From contig JAUVMD010000018.1 in NCBI GenBank assembly GCA_030600405.1, positions 1-10,139 on the forward strand: a DNA stretch of 10,139 bases. Direction: 5' to 3'. Below the pieces are notes generated by a model. That model did not search any database, was not told where the DNA came from, and worked only from the letters and a program-made list of their open reading frames with translations. Source of the DNA: Nitrospirota bacterium (GTDB lineage: Bacteria; Nitrospinota; Nitrospinia; Nitrospinales; Nitrospinaceae). Both the position numbers and the translations under genes were made by a program. This document shows positions 1 through 7,505 of the stretch, piece by piece (position 1 is the stretch's first letter; every line of letters begins with the position of its first letter).

Positions 1-252
1 CAGCAATTGGGAAAGGAGGCGGCCGGACATGGGTTCGACTTTTTGATCACCGTCGGAGAGCTGGCAGGTCTCGCCGGAAACGCCGCCGTTGAATCGGGTA
101 TGACGAAAGACCAGGTGCGCTGTTTTGACAGCCACCAGGCAGCGGCAGAATTTCTGAGGACGGCTACCAAACCCGGCGATTGCCTGTTGTTCAAGGGATC
201 GCGCGGATCGCATATGGAAACAGTGTTGGAAGGTTTAATGCATCAGGAATAG
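1..252 (+). CDS. murF: MurF, UDP-MurNAc-tripeptide D-alanyl-D-alanine ligase (3' end only)
   Basis: Only the last 83 residues are present; the reading frame is open from base 1, so the gene begins upstream. MurF is the cytoplasmic ATP-dependent ligase that adds D-Ala-D-Ala to UDP-MurNAc-tripeptide, the last cytoplasmic step of muropeptide synthesis. The visible part is the C-terminal Rossmann-like domain of the Mur ligases. It shows the typical segment ITVGELAGLAG (about residues 15-25 of the fragment) and the MurF-type ending GDCLLFKGSRGSHMETV (residues 59-75), matching the family pattern GD-hydrophobic-KGSR-x-M-E. The P-loop and central domain lie outside the window. The TAG stop is 8 bases before mraY, which fits the usual murF-mraY pairing. 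The identification rests on the KGSR motif together with this position. Confidence 0.9.
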   Translation, partial: QQLGKEAAGHGFDFLITVGELAGLAGNAAVESGMTKDQVRCFDSHQAAAEFLRTATKPGDCLLFKGSRGSHMETVLEGLMHQE

Positions 253-260
253 AGGAAACG

Positions 261-1346
261 ATGTTTTATCACATTTTTTATCCACTCAGCTCGGAATATT
301 CGTTCTTGAATGTGTTCCGGTACATCACGTTCCGCTCGGCCTGGGCCGGGATCACCGCGCTGGTGCTGTGTCTGCTGATCGCTCCGTATCTAATCCGCTT
401 TTTGCAAAGACTGCAAATTGGAGAAAAAATCCGGGACGACGGGCCGGAACTCCATTTGAGCAAATCGGGAACGCCGACCATGGGAGGGTTGCTGATCCTG
501 TTTGCCTTCATTCTGTCTACACTACTGTGGGCAAACCTCAGCAATCTCTATATCTGGGTGGTGGTGTTGGTCGCCATCGGATTCGGATTGATCGGGCTGT
601 ACGACGATACCTTGAAGTTCCGCAAAGGCGACGGCCTGCGGGCGCGGAGCAAACTCATTCTCCAGGCTCTGCTGAGTGTAGGGGTCGGGGTTTTTCTGGT
701 GTACTACGATCCCGTCCGGGCCGATTACGCCAGCCAACTGTTTGTTCCTTTCTTCAAGGATTTCACTCCCGATCTCGGCTGGGGGTATCTGGTGTTCATC
801 GTGTTCATTGTCGTGGGCACCTCCAACGCGGTGAACCTGACTGACGGTCTGGACGGGTTGGCCATTGGCCCGATCATCATAGCCACGGTCACCTTTACGG
901 GCATTGTCTACCTGACAGGCCACTTCAAATTTGCGGAATACCTGAACATTCAGCACATCCGGGAAGCGGGAGAACTCGCCGTTCTCACCTCCGCCATCAT
1001 CGGAGCCAGCCTGGGGTTTCTCTGGTACAACACCTACCCCGCGCAAATCTTCATGGGCGATGTTGGCTCCCTTTCCTTAGGCGGTGTCCTCGGCGCCATT
1101 GCCTGTATTTCCAAACAGGAACTGTTGCTGATTCCTGTCGGCGGAATTTTCGTTATTGAGGCCTTGTCCGTCATTATTCAGGTCGGATATTTCAAATACA
1201 CCGGAGGCAAACGTTTTTTCAAGATGGCGCCTCTGCATCACCATTTCGAACAACTGGGCTGGCCGGAACCGAAAGTAATCGTCAGGTTCTGGATCGTCGC
1301 GGCGATCCTGGCCATCGCCAGCTTGAGTACGCTCAAACTGAGGTAA
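261..1346 (+). CDS. mraY: MraY, phospho-N-acetylmuramoyl-pentapeptide transferase
   Basis: This is the integral membrane enzyme that transfers phospho-MurNAc-pentapeptide from UDP to undecaprenyl phosphate, making lipid I on the cytoplasmic face of the inner membrane. The protein has 361 residues, the normal family length, with about ten hydrophobic segments. Family motifs in order are SGTPTMGG (69-76), the acidic pair in LYDD (113-116), NLTDGLDGLA (192-201), FMGDVGSL (264-271) and the histidine cluster HHHFE (326-330). The DD pair, the Asp residues of the TDGLDG motif and the HHH cluster are known Mg2+ or active-site residues. The ATG at 261 follows GAGGAAACG and gives the expected N-terminus. 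The frame is open further upstream to a TTG at 180, but that would overlap murF and add unrelated residues. It sits between murF and murD with gaps of 8 and 3 bases, so it is probably cotranscribed with them. Confidence 0.97.
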   Translation: MFYHIFYPLSSEYSFLNVFRYITFRSAWAGITALVLCLLIAPYLIRFLQRLQIGEKIRDDGPELHLSKSGTPTMGGLLILFAFILSTLLWANLSNLYIWVVVLVAIGFGLIGLYDDTLKFRKGDGLRARSKLILQALLSVGVGVFLVYYDPVRADYASQLFVPFFKDFTPDLGWGYLVFIVFIVVGTSNAVNLTDGLDGLAIGPIIIATVTFTGIVYLTGHFKFAEYLNIQHIREAGELAVLTSAIIGASLGFLWYNTYPAQIFMGDVGSLSLGGVLGAIACISKQELLLIPVGGIFVIEALSVIIQVGYFKYTGGKRFFKMAPLHHHFEQLGWPEPKVIVRFWIVAAILAIASLSTLKLR

Positions 1347-1349
1347 CGC

Positions 1350-2684
1350 GTGAAGTTTAAGGATAAAAATATTTCCATCATCGGTATGGCACGCACCGGC
1401 ATTGCCGCCGCCAATTTCCTGGCGGGACAGGGCGCGCGCGTGACCCTGATGGACGGCAAACCCAAAGAAGCTCTGGGCGATGCGCTGGAGCAACTCGCGT
1501 CCGGAGTGAACACCGTATTCCAATCGTCCCAGCCTCTGCCCGATGCGGATCTGGTGATCTTGAGCCCGGGAGTGGACATTCATTCACCGGATTTGAATTC
1601 CGCACGCGAAAGCGGAACTGAAATTATCAGCGAACTGGAACTGGCGTACCGGGTAAGTGAAACACCGATCATCGCGATCACCGGAACCAACGGCAAGTCG
1701 ACTACCACTTCCCTGATCGGTCACCTGCTGGAACAAGGCGGCAAGGACGTGCGGGTCGGGGGCAACATCGGTGTTCCCTTTGTCTCCCTCGTCAAAGATC
1801 AGCCTAAGGATTACATGGTTCTGGAAATCAGCAGTTTTCAACTGGAAGGCGCGGTGGAGTTTCACCCCAAAATCAGCGTTATCCTGAACATCACACCGGA
1901 TCATCTCGACCGGCATAAAACGATCGAGCGCTACGCCGAATTAAAAGAAAGAATTGCCGCCCATCAAACGCAGGACGATGTTCTGGTCCTCAACCACGAC
2001 GATCCCTGGGTGCATCGCGTCGCGGCGGGGAAACGATCGCAAAAATGGTACTTCAGCATGAGCGGGCCGGTGGAGCGGGGTTGTTATTTAAACGGAGACC
2101 GCGTCCTGTTTAAAGACGGCGAGAAGGAGGAGGCGATCTGTCGCATCAGCGAATTACATCAAGCCATGCAGTGGCAGGTTGAAAATATTCTGCCTTCAGC
2201 GCTGGTCGCCCGGCTGGCGGGAATCGATGCGGCTTCAATCGCAAAGACCCTGCGCGAATTTAAAGGGCTGGAACACCGCCTGGAATGGGTACGCTCCCTC
2301 AACGGTGTCGATTTTATCAACGACTCCAAGGGCACCAACATCGGCGCTCTGGAAAAATCGCTCAACAGTTTCGATCGGCCCATTATATTGATCGCAGGCG
2401 GACAGGATAAAGGCGGGGATTTCCAATCTCTGAAAACGCTGTTCAAAATGAAAGTCAAGCACATGGTGCTGATCGGGGAGGCTCGGCCCAAAATTCAGGC
2501 AATTCTGAACGGATCCTTCGGGTACGAGGATGCAGACGACATGAAAACCGCGGTGCGCCGGGCCTACGCCCAGGCTCAACCGGGAGACGTGGTTCTGCTT
2601 TCTCCGGCATGCGCCAGTTTCGATATGTTCCAGGACTATGCGGACCGGGGCCGGCAATTTAAAGGATGCGTGCAATCTCTTTGA
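1350..2684 (+). CDS. murD: MurD, UDP-MurNAc-L-alanine:D-glutamate ligase
   Basis: This cytoplasmic ATP-dependent ligase adds D-glutamate to UDP-MurNAc-L-Ala. Its 444 residues fit the family and form three domains: an N-terminal UDP-binding Rossmann domain (about 1-105), a central ATPase domain (about 106-300) and a C-terminal domain (about 301-444). Visible motifs are the P-loop ITGTNGKSTTT (110-120), EISSFQLE (159-166), DHLDRH (184-189), Lys199 in the position of the carbamylated lysine (YAELKERI), EHRLE (308-312), NDSKGTN (324-330) and the C-terminal SPACASFDMF, whose Ser and Phe bind D-Glu in the E. coli enzyme. One departure is that the usual G-x-HN-x-x-N region reads MQWQVEN (272-278), so the HN pair is replaced by WQ while the second Asn is kept. 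The GTG start at 1350 is preceded by GAGG with 6 bases between, only 3 bases after the mraY stop, which suggests translational coupling. Confidence 0.96.
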   Translation: MKFKDKNISIIGMARTGIAAANFLAGQGARVTLMDGKPKEALGDALEQLASGVNTVFQSSQPLPDADLVILSPGVDIHSPDLNSARESGTEIISELELAYRVSETPIIAITGTNGKSTTTSLIGHLLEQGGKDVRVGGNIGVPFVSLVKDQPKDYMVLEISSFQLEGAVEFHPKISVILNITPDHLDRHKTIERYAELKERIAAHQTQDDVLVLNHDDPWVHRVAAGKRSQKWYFSMSGPVERGCYLNGDRVLFKDGEKEEAICRISELHQAMQWQVENILPSALVARLAGIDAASIAKTLREFKGLEHRLEWVRSLNGVDFINDSKGTNIGALEKSLNSFDRPIILIAGGQDKGGDFQSLKTLFKMKVKHMVLIGEARPKIQAILNGSFGYEDADDMKTAVRRAYAQAQPGDVVLLSPACASFDMFQDYADRGRQFKGCVQSL

Positions 2685-2728
2685 GGTTCGTAAGCCTTGA
2701 GTAGAAGAGAAACACATTTAAAGTCACT

Positions 2729-2742
2729 AGAGGAAATGCGTG
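2729..2742 (+). promoter_or_regulatory. Ribosome binding site choosing the GTG start of ftsW
   Basis: AGAGG at 2729-2733 lies 6 bases before the GTG at 2740 but only 2 bases before an out-of-frame ATG at 2736. The spacing favours the GTG, which is also the frame encoding FtsW. Confidence 0.7.
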
Positions 2743-3852
2743 AGTACTCATCGAAAAAAACAATACGGATGCGATTCCACACTGGCGTGGACCCTCGCCG
2801 CTTTGATTCTGTCGGGGATCGTCATGGTGTTCAGCTCCAGCGCCGTATACGCGCAGGAAACCTATCAGGACTCGTTTTACCTGCTGAAACGCCACGTCGC
2901 GTGGGTCCTGCTGGGAACCGGACTGCTCGTCTTCGCACGCAAGTTCGATTATCACCGGTGGGAAAAGCTGACGCTCCCCATCATGGCGGCGACCTTTCTT
3001 TTATTACTGGCGGTCATGGTGCCCGCGCTCAGCAAAGAAGTGGGCGGCGCGCGGCGCTGGCTGACGCTCGGTGGGTTTTCCCTGCAACCGTCGGAGATCG
3101 CCAAGTTCGCCGTCATCTTGTTCATCGCCAAATCGATGGTGAAACGCGCAGACAAACTGAAAAGTTTCGCGTACGGCTATCTGCCCAACCTGATCGTGCT
3201 GGGGATTTTTTTCCTGTTGATACTTCTGCAACCGGATTTCGGAACCGCCATGATCATTTCCATCGTGGCGTTCCTCATGTTGTATGTCGCCGGAATTCGC
3301 AAAAAGTTCCTGTTCTATTCCGTGCTGGCGGTCATTCCATTTCTGGTCACCGCGGTGATGGGCGCTACGTACCGGACCCGGCGGATACTTTCGTTTCTCG
3401 ATCCCTGGGCCGACCCCTCGGACTCCGGTTTTCAGGCTGTCCAGTCGTTTCTGGCATTCGGGCGCGGCGGCATCTGGGGACTTGGATTGGGCGACAGCCG
3501 GCAAAAACTGTTTTACCTGCCGGAAGCACATACGGATTTCATCTTCTCCGTGATCGGGGAAGAGTTGGGAATTATCGGTACGCTGGGAATCGTCCTGCTG
3601 TTCGGCATATTGATCTGGCGAGGATTCACCATTGCGTCGCAAGCCAAGGATTTATACGGCACGCATCTGGCCATCGGATTGACTCTGCTGGTCGGAGTGC
3701 AGTCCTTCACCAATATGGGTGTGGCGGTTGGTGTTCTGCCGACCAAAGGATTGACACTTCCATTCATCAGTCTGGGCGGATCGTCCCTGCTGATCACGCT
3801 GTTGTGCATGGGAGTGCTGTTGAACATATCGGACCATTCGGTCCGGCGTTGA
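2740..3852 (+). CDS. ftsW: FtsW, septal peptidoglycan glycosyltransferase (SEDS family)
   Basis: FtsW is the SEDS-family membrane protein that, with its partner class B PBP (FtsI), polymerises lipid II at the division septum. The 370-residue protein has about ten hydrophobic segments and the SEDS signatures in order: FSSSAVYA (31-38), GGARRWL (102-108), QPSEIAK (116-122), LLQPDFGTA (162-170), the R-rich loop with FLDPWADP (219-226), LPEAHTDFIFSVIGEELG (260-277) containing the presumed catalytic Asp266, and PTKGLTLPFISLGGSS (334-349). RodA has the same fold, but the position between murD and murG is the hallmark of FtsW. The GTG start gives a short cytoplasmic, basic N-terminus. A 55-base gap separates it from murD, the longest in the first half of the window, with no clear promoter or terminator in it. 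A second frame stays open across almost the whole gene and is judged a shadow. Confidence 0.95.
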   Translation: MSTHRKKQYGCDSTLAWTLAALILSGIVMVFSSSAVYAQETYQDSFYLLKRHVAWVLLGTGLLVFARKFDYHRWEKLTLPIMAATFLLLLAVMVPALSKEVGGARRWLTLGGFSLQPSEIAKFAVILFIAKSMVKRADKLKSFAYGYLPNLIVLGIFFLLILLQPDFGTAMIISIVAFLMLYVAGIRKKFLFYSVLAVIPFLVTAVMGATYRTRRILSFLDPWADPSDSGFQAVQSFLAFGRGGIWGLGLGDSRQKLFYLPEAHTDFIFSVIGEELGIIGTLGIVLLFGILIWRGFTIASQAKDLYGTHLAIGLTLLVGVQSFTNMGVAVGVLPTKGLTLPFISLGGSSLLITLLCMGVLLNISDHSVRR

Positions 3853-3862
3853 ATCATTAGTA

Positions 3863-4954
3863 ATGGCGAACTCAGTCGTCATAGCGGGCGGCGGGACCGG
3901 AGGCCATCTCTATCCCGGTATTGCCCTGGCGAAAGCGCTTATGAAGCACGATGCAGACATTCAAATCACGTTCGTCGGTACCCGGCAGGGGATCGAGTCG
4001 CGCGTCCTGCCGCGCGAGGGATTCCGGCTGAAAACAATATTGTCCGGCGGCCTCCTCGGAAAAAAGGGGATCGGACGTTTGATCAACTGGCTCAAACTAC
4101 CGGTCAGCATTCTGCAATCGATGGGGTATCTGTTAATGAACCGTCCGCAGCTTGTGGTGGGCGTCGGCGGTTATGTCTCCGGTCCTGTGGCGCTGTCGGC
4201 ATGGGTGCTCCGCATCCCCATGTTGATTCACGAACAAAATACTGTGCCCGGTGCAACCAACCGCTGGCTGGGCAAAATCGCCGACAAGGTAGCCATCACG
4301 TTTGAGATGTCCAAAAAATACTTTCCCGCCCACAAGGTTGTGGAAACCGGAAACATGATCCGCGAAGAATTTACAGAAGCGAAAGAAGCCAACGTCCCCA
4401 CCGGTGAAAAATTCACGGTGTTGGTGCTGGGTGGAAGCCAGGGCGCGCAGTCCATCAATCACGCTCTGCTGGCCGCGCTGGATATGCTGGCACCGGTGAA
4501 GGATCGTTTGCACCTCATTCACCAAACGGGAGAAATCGACGAAGCCGAAGTACGGGCGCATTACGAACACAAAAGATTTTCCGCCGACGCACGGGCGTTC
4601 ATTTACGACATGGCGGAGCAATACCGCAAGGCATCGCTGATCATCTGCCGTTCGGGCGCGACGACTTTGGCAGAAGTGACAGCATTGGGAATTCCCTCGG
4701 TGCTGGTGCCCTTCCCTTTCGCGGCACACAATCATCAGGAACACAACGCACGTGCCTTGGAATCCAACGGCGCCGCACGGGTCATTCTCGATAAGGATGT
4801 CAATGGCGAGCAGTTGGCTCGGGTCATTCTCGACAGCATCGAACATCCCGAAGTATTGCGGGAGATGGGCAACAAGAGTTTTCAAATGGGACGGCGCGAC
4901 GCCACCGAGCGTGTCCGCCAATTGTGCATGGAGCTCATGCACGGTCCCCATTGA
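3863..4954 (+). CDS. murG: MurG, lipid II synthase (UDP-GlcNAc transferase)
   Basis: MurG is the peripheral membrane GT-B glycosyltransferase that adds GlcNAc to lipid I on the inner leaflet, giving lipid II for FtsW. It has 363 residues, the usual length. The N-terminal acceptor domain begins with the glycine-rich loop GGGTGGHLYPG (9-19) and contains VGVGGYVSGP (99-108) and HEQNTVPGATNRWL (123-136). The C-terminal UDP-GlcNAc domain shows LGGSQGAQSIN (189-199), HQTGE (220-224), CRSGATTLAE (262-271) and PFPFAAHNHQEHNA (283-296). The segment normally reading GNPVR is GNMIR (163-167), a small departure. The ATG at 3863 starts directly at the expected N-terminus, but the bases before it (GAATCATTAGTA) hold no recognisable Shine-Dalgarno, and no other start is available in frame before a TGA at 3821. 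With ftsW ending 10 bases earlier, translation probably depends on coupling. Confidence 0.96.
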   Translation: MANSVVIAGGGTGGHLYPGIALAKALMKHDADIQITFVGTRQGIESRVLPREGFRLKTILSGGLLGKKGIGRLINWLKLPVSILQSMGYLLMNRPQLVVGVGGYVSGPVALSAWVLRIPMLIHEQNTVPGATNRWLGKIADKVAITFEMSKKYFPAHKVVETGNMIREEFTEAKEANVPTGEKFTVLVLGGSQGAQSINHALLAALDMLAPVKDRLHLIHQTGEIDEAEVRAHYEHKRFSADARAFIYDMAEQYRKASLIICRSGATTLAEVTALGIPSVLVPFPFAAHNHQEHNARALESNGAARVILDKDVNGEQLARVILDSIEHPEVLREMGNKSFQMGRRDATERVRQLCMELMHGPH

Positions 4955-4995
4955 TTCATTGAAGCAACGCAGGACCCAGGGAATTATGAGGTCGT

Positions 4996-6405
4996 ATGTT
5001 TTTAGGCAAAACCAAACGGATTCACTTTATCGGTATCGGAGGTTCCGGCATGAGCGGCATTGCTGAAGTGCTGATCAATGAAGGCTACGAAGTCACCGGG
5101 TCGGACAAGTCTCGGTCGAACGTAACCGAGCATCTGGAAAAGATCGGTGCCCGCATCGCCTACGAACACCACGCCAAAAACGTGGACGGATGCCAGGTGG
5201 TGGTGACCTCCACCGCCGTCAAACCGGACAATGTGGAAGTGCAATCCGCCCGCAAGCAAACCATTCCCGTGATCCGGCGCGCCGAGATGCTGGCTGAACT
5301 GATGAGGATGAAGCAGGGCATCGCCATCGCCGGCACACACGGCAAAACCACGACCACCTCACTGGTCGCCACCGTGCTGGCGGGTGGCAACCTCGATCCC
5401 ACTGTCGTTATCGGCGGCAAGCTTAAAAGTGTGGGAAGCCACGCCAAAATGGGTCAGAGCGAATTTTTGGTGGCGGAAGCGGATGAAAGCGACGGTTCCT
5501 TTTTAAAACTGACGCCGACCATCGCGGTTGTCACCACCCTCGACGAAGAACACATGGACTTTTACAAGACACTCGACAACATGAAGGAAGCGTTTCTGAC
5601 ATTCCTCAATAACATCCCCTTCTACGGCACGTCGGTGTTGTGCCTGGACGAAACCAATATCCAATCGCTCATTCCCCAGCTGGAGAAACGGTTCATCACT
5701 TACGGGCTAGTGAGCCAGGGGGATTACACGGCACGCAACATCCGAGTGAAGGGATTGGACACGCAGTTCGACGTGTTTTATCTGGGCGATGAGTTGGGAA
5801 CGATCCACTCCGTCGCTCCCGGCAAACATAACGTGCTGAACACGCTGGCAGCAGTGGCAGTGGGCATGGAACTCAATCTGACGTTTGACACCATCGCCCA
5901 GTCACTCAAACAATTTAAGGGTGTTCAACGGCGTTTTGAAATCCACCACAACACCGAGTCTCTGGTGGTGGTCGACGACTACGGTCATCACCCGGTTGAA
6001 ATCCAGGCGACGTTGAAAACCGCCAAAGACGTATGGCCCGATCGGCGGCTGGTGGTGGTGTTTCAACCGCACCGCTATTCCCGGACCCAGACCCAGATGG
6101 AACATTTCTGGTCCGCGTTTAACGATTCGGACACTCTGATCATCAACGATATTTTCCCAGCGGGCGAGGAACCAATTAAAGGGGTTAACGCCCAGGGAAT
6201 CGTGGACGGCGTCCGGAAATTCGGACACAAAAACGCCGAGCATGTTGCAACACCTAAAGAAACTTTGAAACGCCTGTCCCGGATTCTGGAACCCGGCGAT
6301 GTCTTCATGACACTCGGCGCGGGTAATGTGTGGGAACTGGGGCGCGATCTGCTTGCCAACATTCCCGAGCGGCTCCGTGAGGGAAAATCTGGAAAGGATA
6401 GTTAA
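4996..6405 (+). CDS. murC: MurC, UDP-MurNAc:L-alanine ligase
   Basis: MurC is the cytoplasmic ATP-dependent ligase that starts the stem peptide by adding L-Ala to UDP-MurNAc. The 469 residues match the family. The N-terminal UDP-binding domain shows HFIGIGGSGMSGIAE (10-24) and SDKS (36-39). The ATPase domain has the P-loop AGTHGKTTTT (112-121), EADESDGSF (161-169), the LDEEHMDFY segment (182-190, often NID-x-DH-x-D-x-Y in relatives) and PGKHNVLN (277-284). The C-terminal domain carries RRFE (314-317), DDYGHHP (329-335) and FQPHRYSRT (358-366), which is characteristic of MurC rather than MurD, E or F. GAGG at 4988-4991 lies 4 bases before the ATG. The gap after murG is 41 bases and contains nothing recognisable. 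An ATG at 4986 is out of frame. Confidence 0.97.
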   Translation: MFLGKTKRIHFIGIGGSGMSGIAEVLINEGYEVTGSDKSRSNVTEHLEKIGARIAYEHHAKNVDGCQVVVTSTAVKPDNVEVQSARKQTIPVIRRAEMLAELMRMKQGIAIAGTHGKTTTTSLVATVLAGGNLDPTVVIGGKLKSVGSHAKMGQSEFLVAEADESDGSFLKLTPTIAVVTTLDEEHMDFYKTLDNMKEAFLTFLNNIPFYGTSVLCLDETNIQSLIPQLEKRFITYGLVSQGDYTARNIRVKGLDTQFDVFYLGDELGTIHSVAPGKHNVLNTLAAVAVGMELNLTFDTIAQSLKQFKGVQRRFEIHHNTESLVVVDDYGHHPVEIQATLKTAKDVWPDRRLVVVFQPHRYSRTQTQMEHFWSAFNDSDTLIINDIFPAGEEPIKGVNAQGIVDGVRKFGHKNAEHVATPKETLKRLSRILEPGDVFMTLGAGNVWELGRDLLANIPERLREGKSGKDS

Positions 6406-6492
6406 TTCATGCTGAACAATCCTTGGAAAACCCGACTTATCCGCTTTGCTCACCTGCATCAGGGACAAAGCCTACCTATGGCAACCTTGACC

Positions 6493-6511
6493 GGATCGTC
6501 TCGAACGATCC
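6493..6511 (+). repeat. Small inverted repeat (hairpin) between murC and the MurB core
   Basis: GGATCGT and ACGATCC form a perfect 7-bp stem around the 5-base loop CTCGA. No run of T follows, so it does not look like an intrinsic terminator. It lies 48 to 30 bases before the preferred murB start at 6541. It could be a leader structure affecting murB translation, or it could be chance. If the longer N-terminus of MurB is real, it is coding sequence. Confidence 0.5.
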
Positions 6512-6540
6512 TCGGAAGAACAATTCACAAGAGAACCTTT

Positions 6541-7467
6541 ATGAGCCCTTCCACAAACTGGCTAAACCGAATCAAGGGAGAAATCCGATACGATGAACCC
6601 ATCGCCAATCACACCTCTCTCCGCGTTGGAGGTCCGGCGGATTTGTTCATTATTCCTAAGGACGTGTCGGACCTGCAACTTATTTTCAAAAATCACGGAG
6701 ACATGCCGTTATTCATCCTGGGAGAAGGCACGAACCTCATCATGAACGACAAAGGCTTCCGGGGCATCGTCATCTCCATCAAAAACCGTTTCAAGTCGAT
6801 TGAGCCTCCCGTGTTTTTCAAAAACCGAGAGGGCGAAGAAGGTGCCGTGGTCACTGCGGGCGCCGCCACCAAGATGTCTTATTTGGTCAAAAATCTTGCG
6901 AAATATTCCCTGACCGGGATGGAAAATCTGGTGGGCATTCCCGGTTCTCTCGGCGGCGCGCTAATTATGAACGCCGGAGCCGACGGCACGGAAATCTGCG
7001 ATGTGATTCGTAGCGTCACCCGCGTCACTGCGGAAGGGGATCTGGAAACTCTGAAAAAATCGGAACTGAAATTCGAGTACCGCAAAACCACCTTCCCCAC
7101 GAAAGGCGGCATCATCGTGTCAGCGGAACTGGAATTGAAAAAAGGCGAGCACACGGAAATCCAAAACACCATCGACAGCCATCTGGTCCGCCGCAAAAAC
7201 AAACAACCGCTGTCCCTGCCCAACTCGGGTTCGGTGTTTAAAAATCCAGAAGGCGACGCCGCAGGCCGCCTCATCGAGGCAGCGGGATTGAAAGGATTCA
7301 GTATCGGTGACGCCGGCGTATCGATCAAGCACGCCAACTTCATCGTCAATAAAGGTGCCGCGACGGCCTCGGAGGTGATCGAAATCATCGAACATATCCG
7401 GGCCACGGTCCTGGAAAAAACCGGTGTGGAATTGGAAACCGAAGTGATTATCGTCGGTGAACGGTAA
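6541..7467 (+). CDS. murB: MurB, UDP-N-acetylenolpyruvoylglucosamine reductase
   Basis: MurB is the cytoplasmic FAD flavoenzyme that uses NADPH to reduce UDP-GlcNAc-enolpyruvate to UDP-MurNAc, the substrate of MurC. Counting from 6541 it has 308 residues, typical of the shorter type II enzymes. FAD-binding motifs are TSLRVGGPAD (25-34), LGEGTNLIMND (60-70), AGAATKMSYL (106-115) and GIPGSLGGALIMNAGA (132-147). The active site shows Y180-R181 in FEYRKTTF, the proton-donor Ser231 in NSGSVFKNP, and Glu301 in LETEV near the end. The frame is open back to an ATG at 6409 (and one at 6478), which would add up to 44 basic, non-family residues. I prefer 6541 because the family N-terminus begins there, although its Shine-Dalgarno is weak (AAGAGAA, about 5 bases upstream). 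The 6409 ATG has AAAGGA 10 bases upstream, so it cannot be excluded. Confidence 0.93.
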   Translation: MSPSTNWLNRIKGEIRYDEPIANHTSLRVGGPADLFIIPKDVSDLQLIFKNHGDMPLFILGEGTNLIMNDKGFRGIVISIKNRFKSIEPPVFFKNREGEEGAVVTAGAATKMSYLVKNLAKYSLTGMENLVGIPGSLGGALIMNAGADGTEICDVIRSVTRVTAEGDLETLKKSELKFEYRKTTFPTKGGIIVSAELELKKGEHTEIQNTIDSHLVRRKNKQPLSLPNSGSVFKNPEGDAAGRLIEAAGLKGFSIGDAGVSIKHANFIVNKGAATASEVIEIIEHIRATVLEKTGVELETEVIIVGER

Positions 7468-7494
7468 AGGGCGCATTGGAGAACGCCTGATTGG

Positions 7495-7505
7495 AAATTT
7501 TGATG
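7495..7505 (+). repeat. Left copy of a direct repeat flanking the structured element
   Basis: AAATTTTGATG here matches AAATTTGATG at 7581-7590 apart from one extra T. The two copies immediately border the inverted-repeat element at 7506-7580, as a target-site duplication would. Chance similarity of an AT-rich 10-mer is possible. Confidence 0.45.

Noticed and set aside
368..844. 158-codon same-strand open frame inside mraY
   Set aside because: It is out of frame with mraY, Arg-rich and motif-free, while the mraY frame carries all catalytic motifs.
2697..3860. A 387-codon same-strand open frame covering all of ftsW, including an ATG at 2736 just before the ftsW GTG
   Set aside because: Its product is rich in Arg, His and Gly with no domain-like pattern, as expected of an offset frame in GC-rich DNA. 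The ribosome site is too close to that ATG, and the ftsW frame carries all SEDS motifs.
4133..4951. Long minus-strand open frame (272 codons) opposite murG
   Set aside because: Its composition (His, Gln and Cys rich) and full overlap with a well-supported murG make it an antisense shadow.
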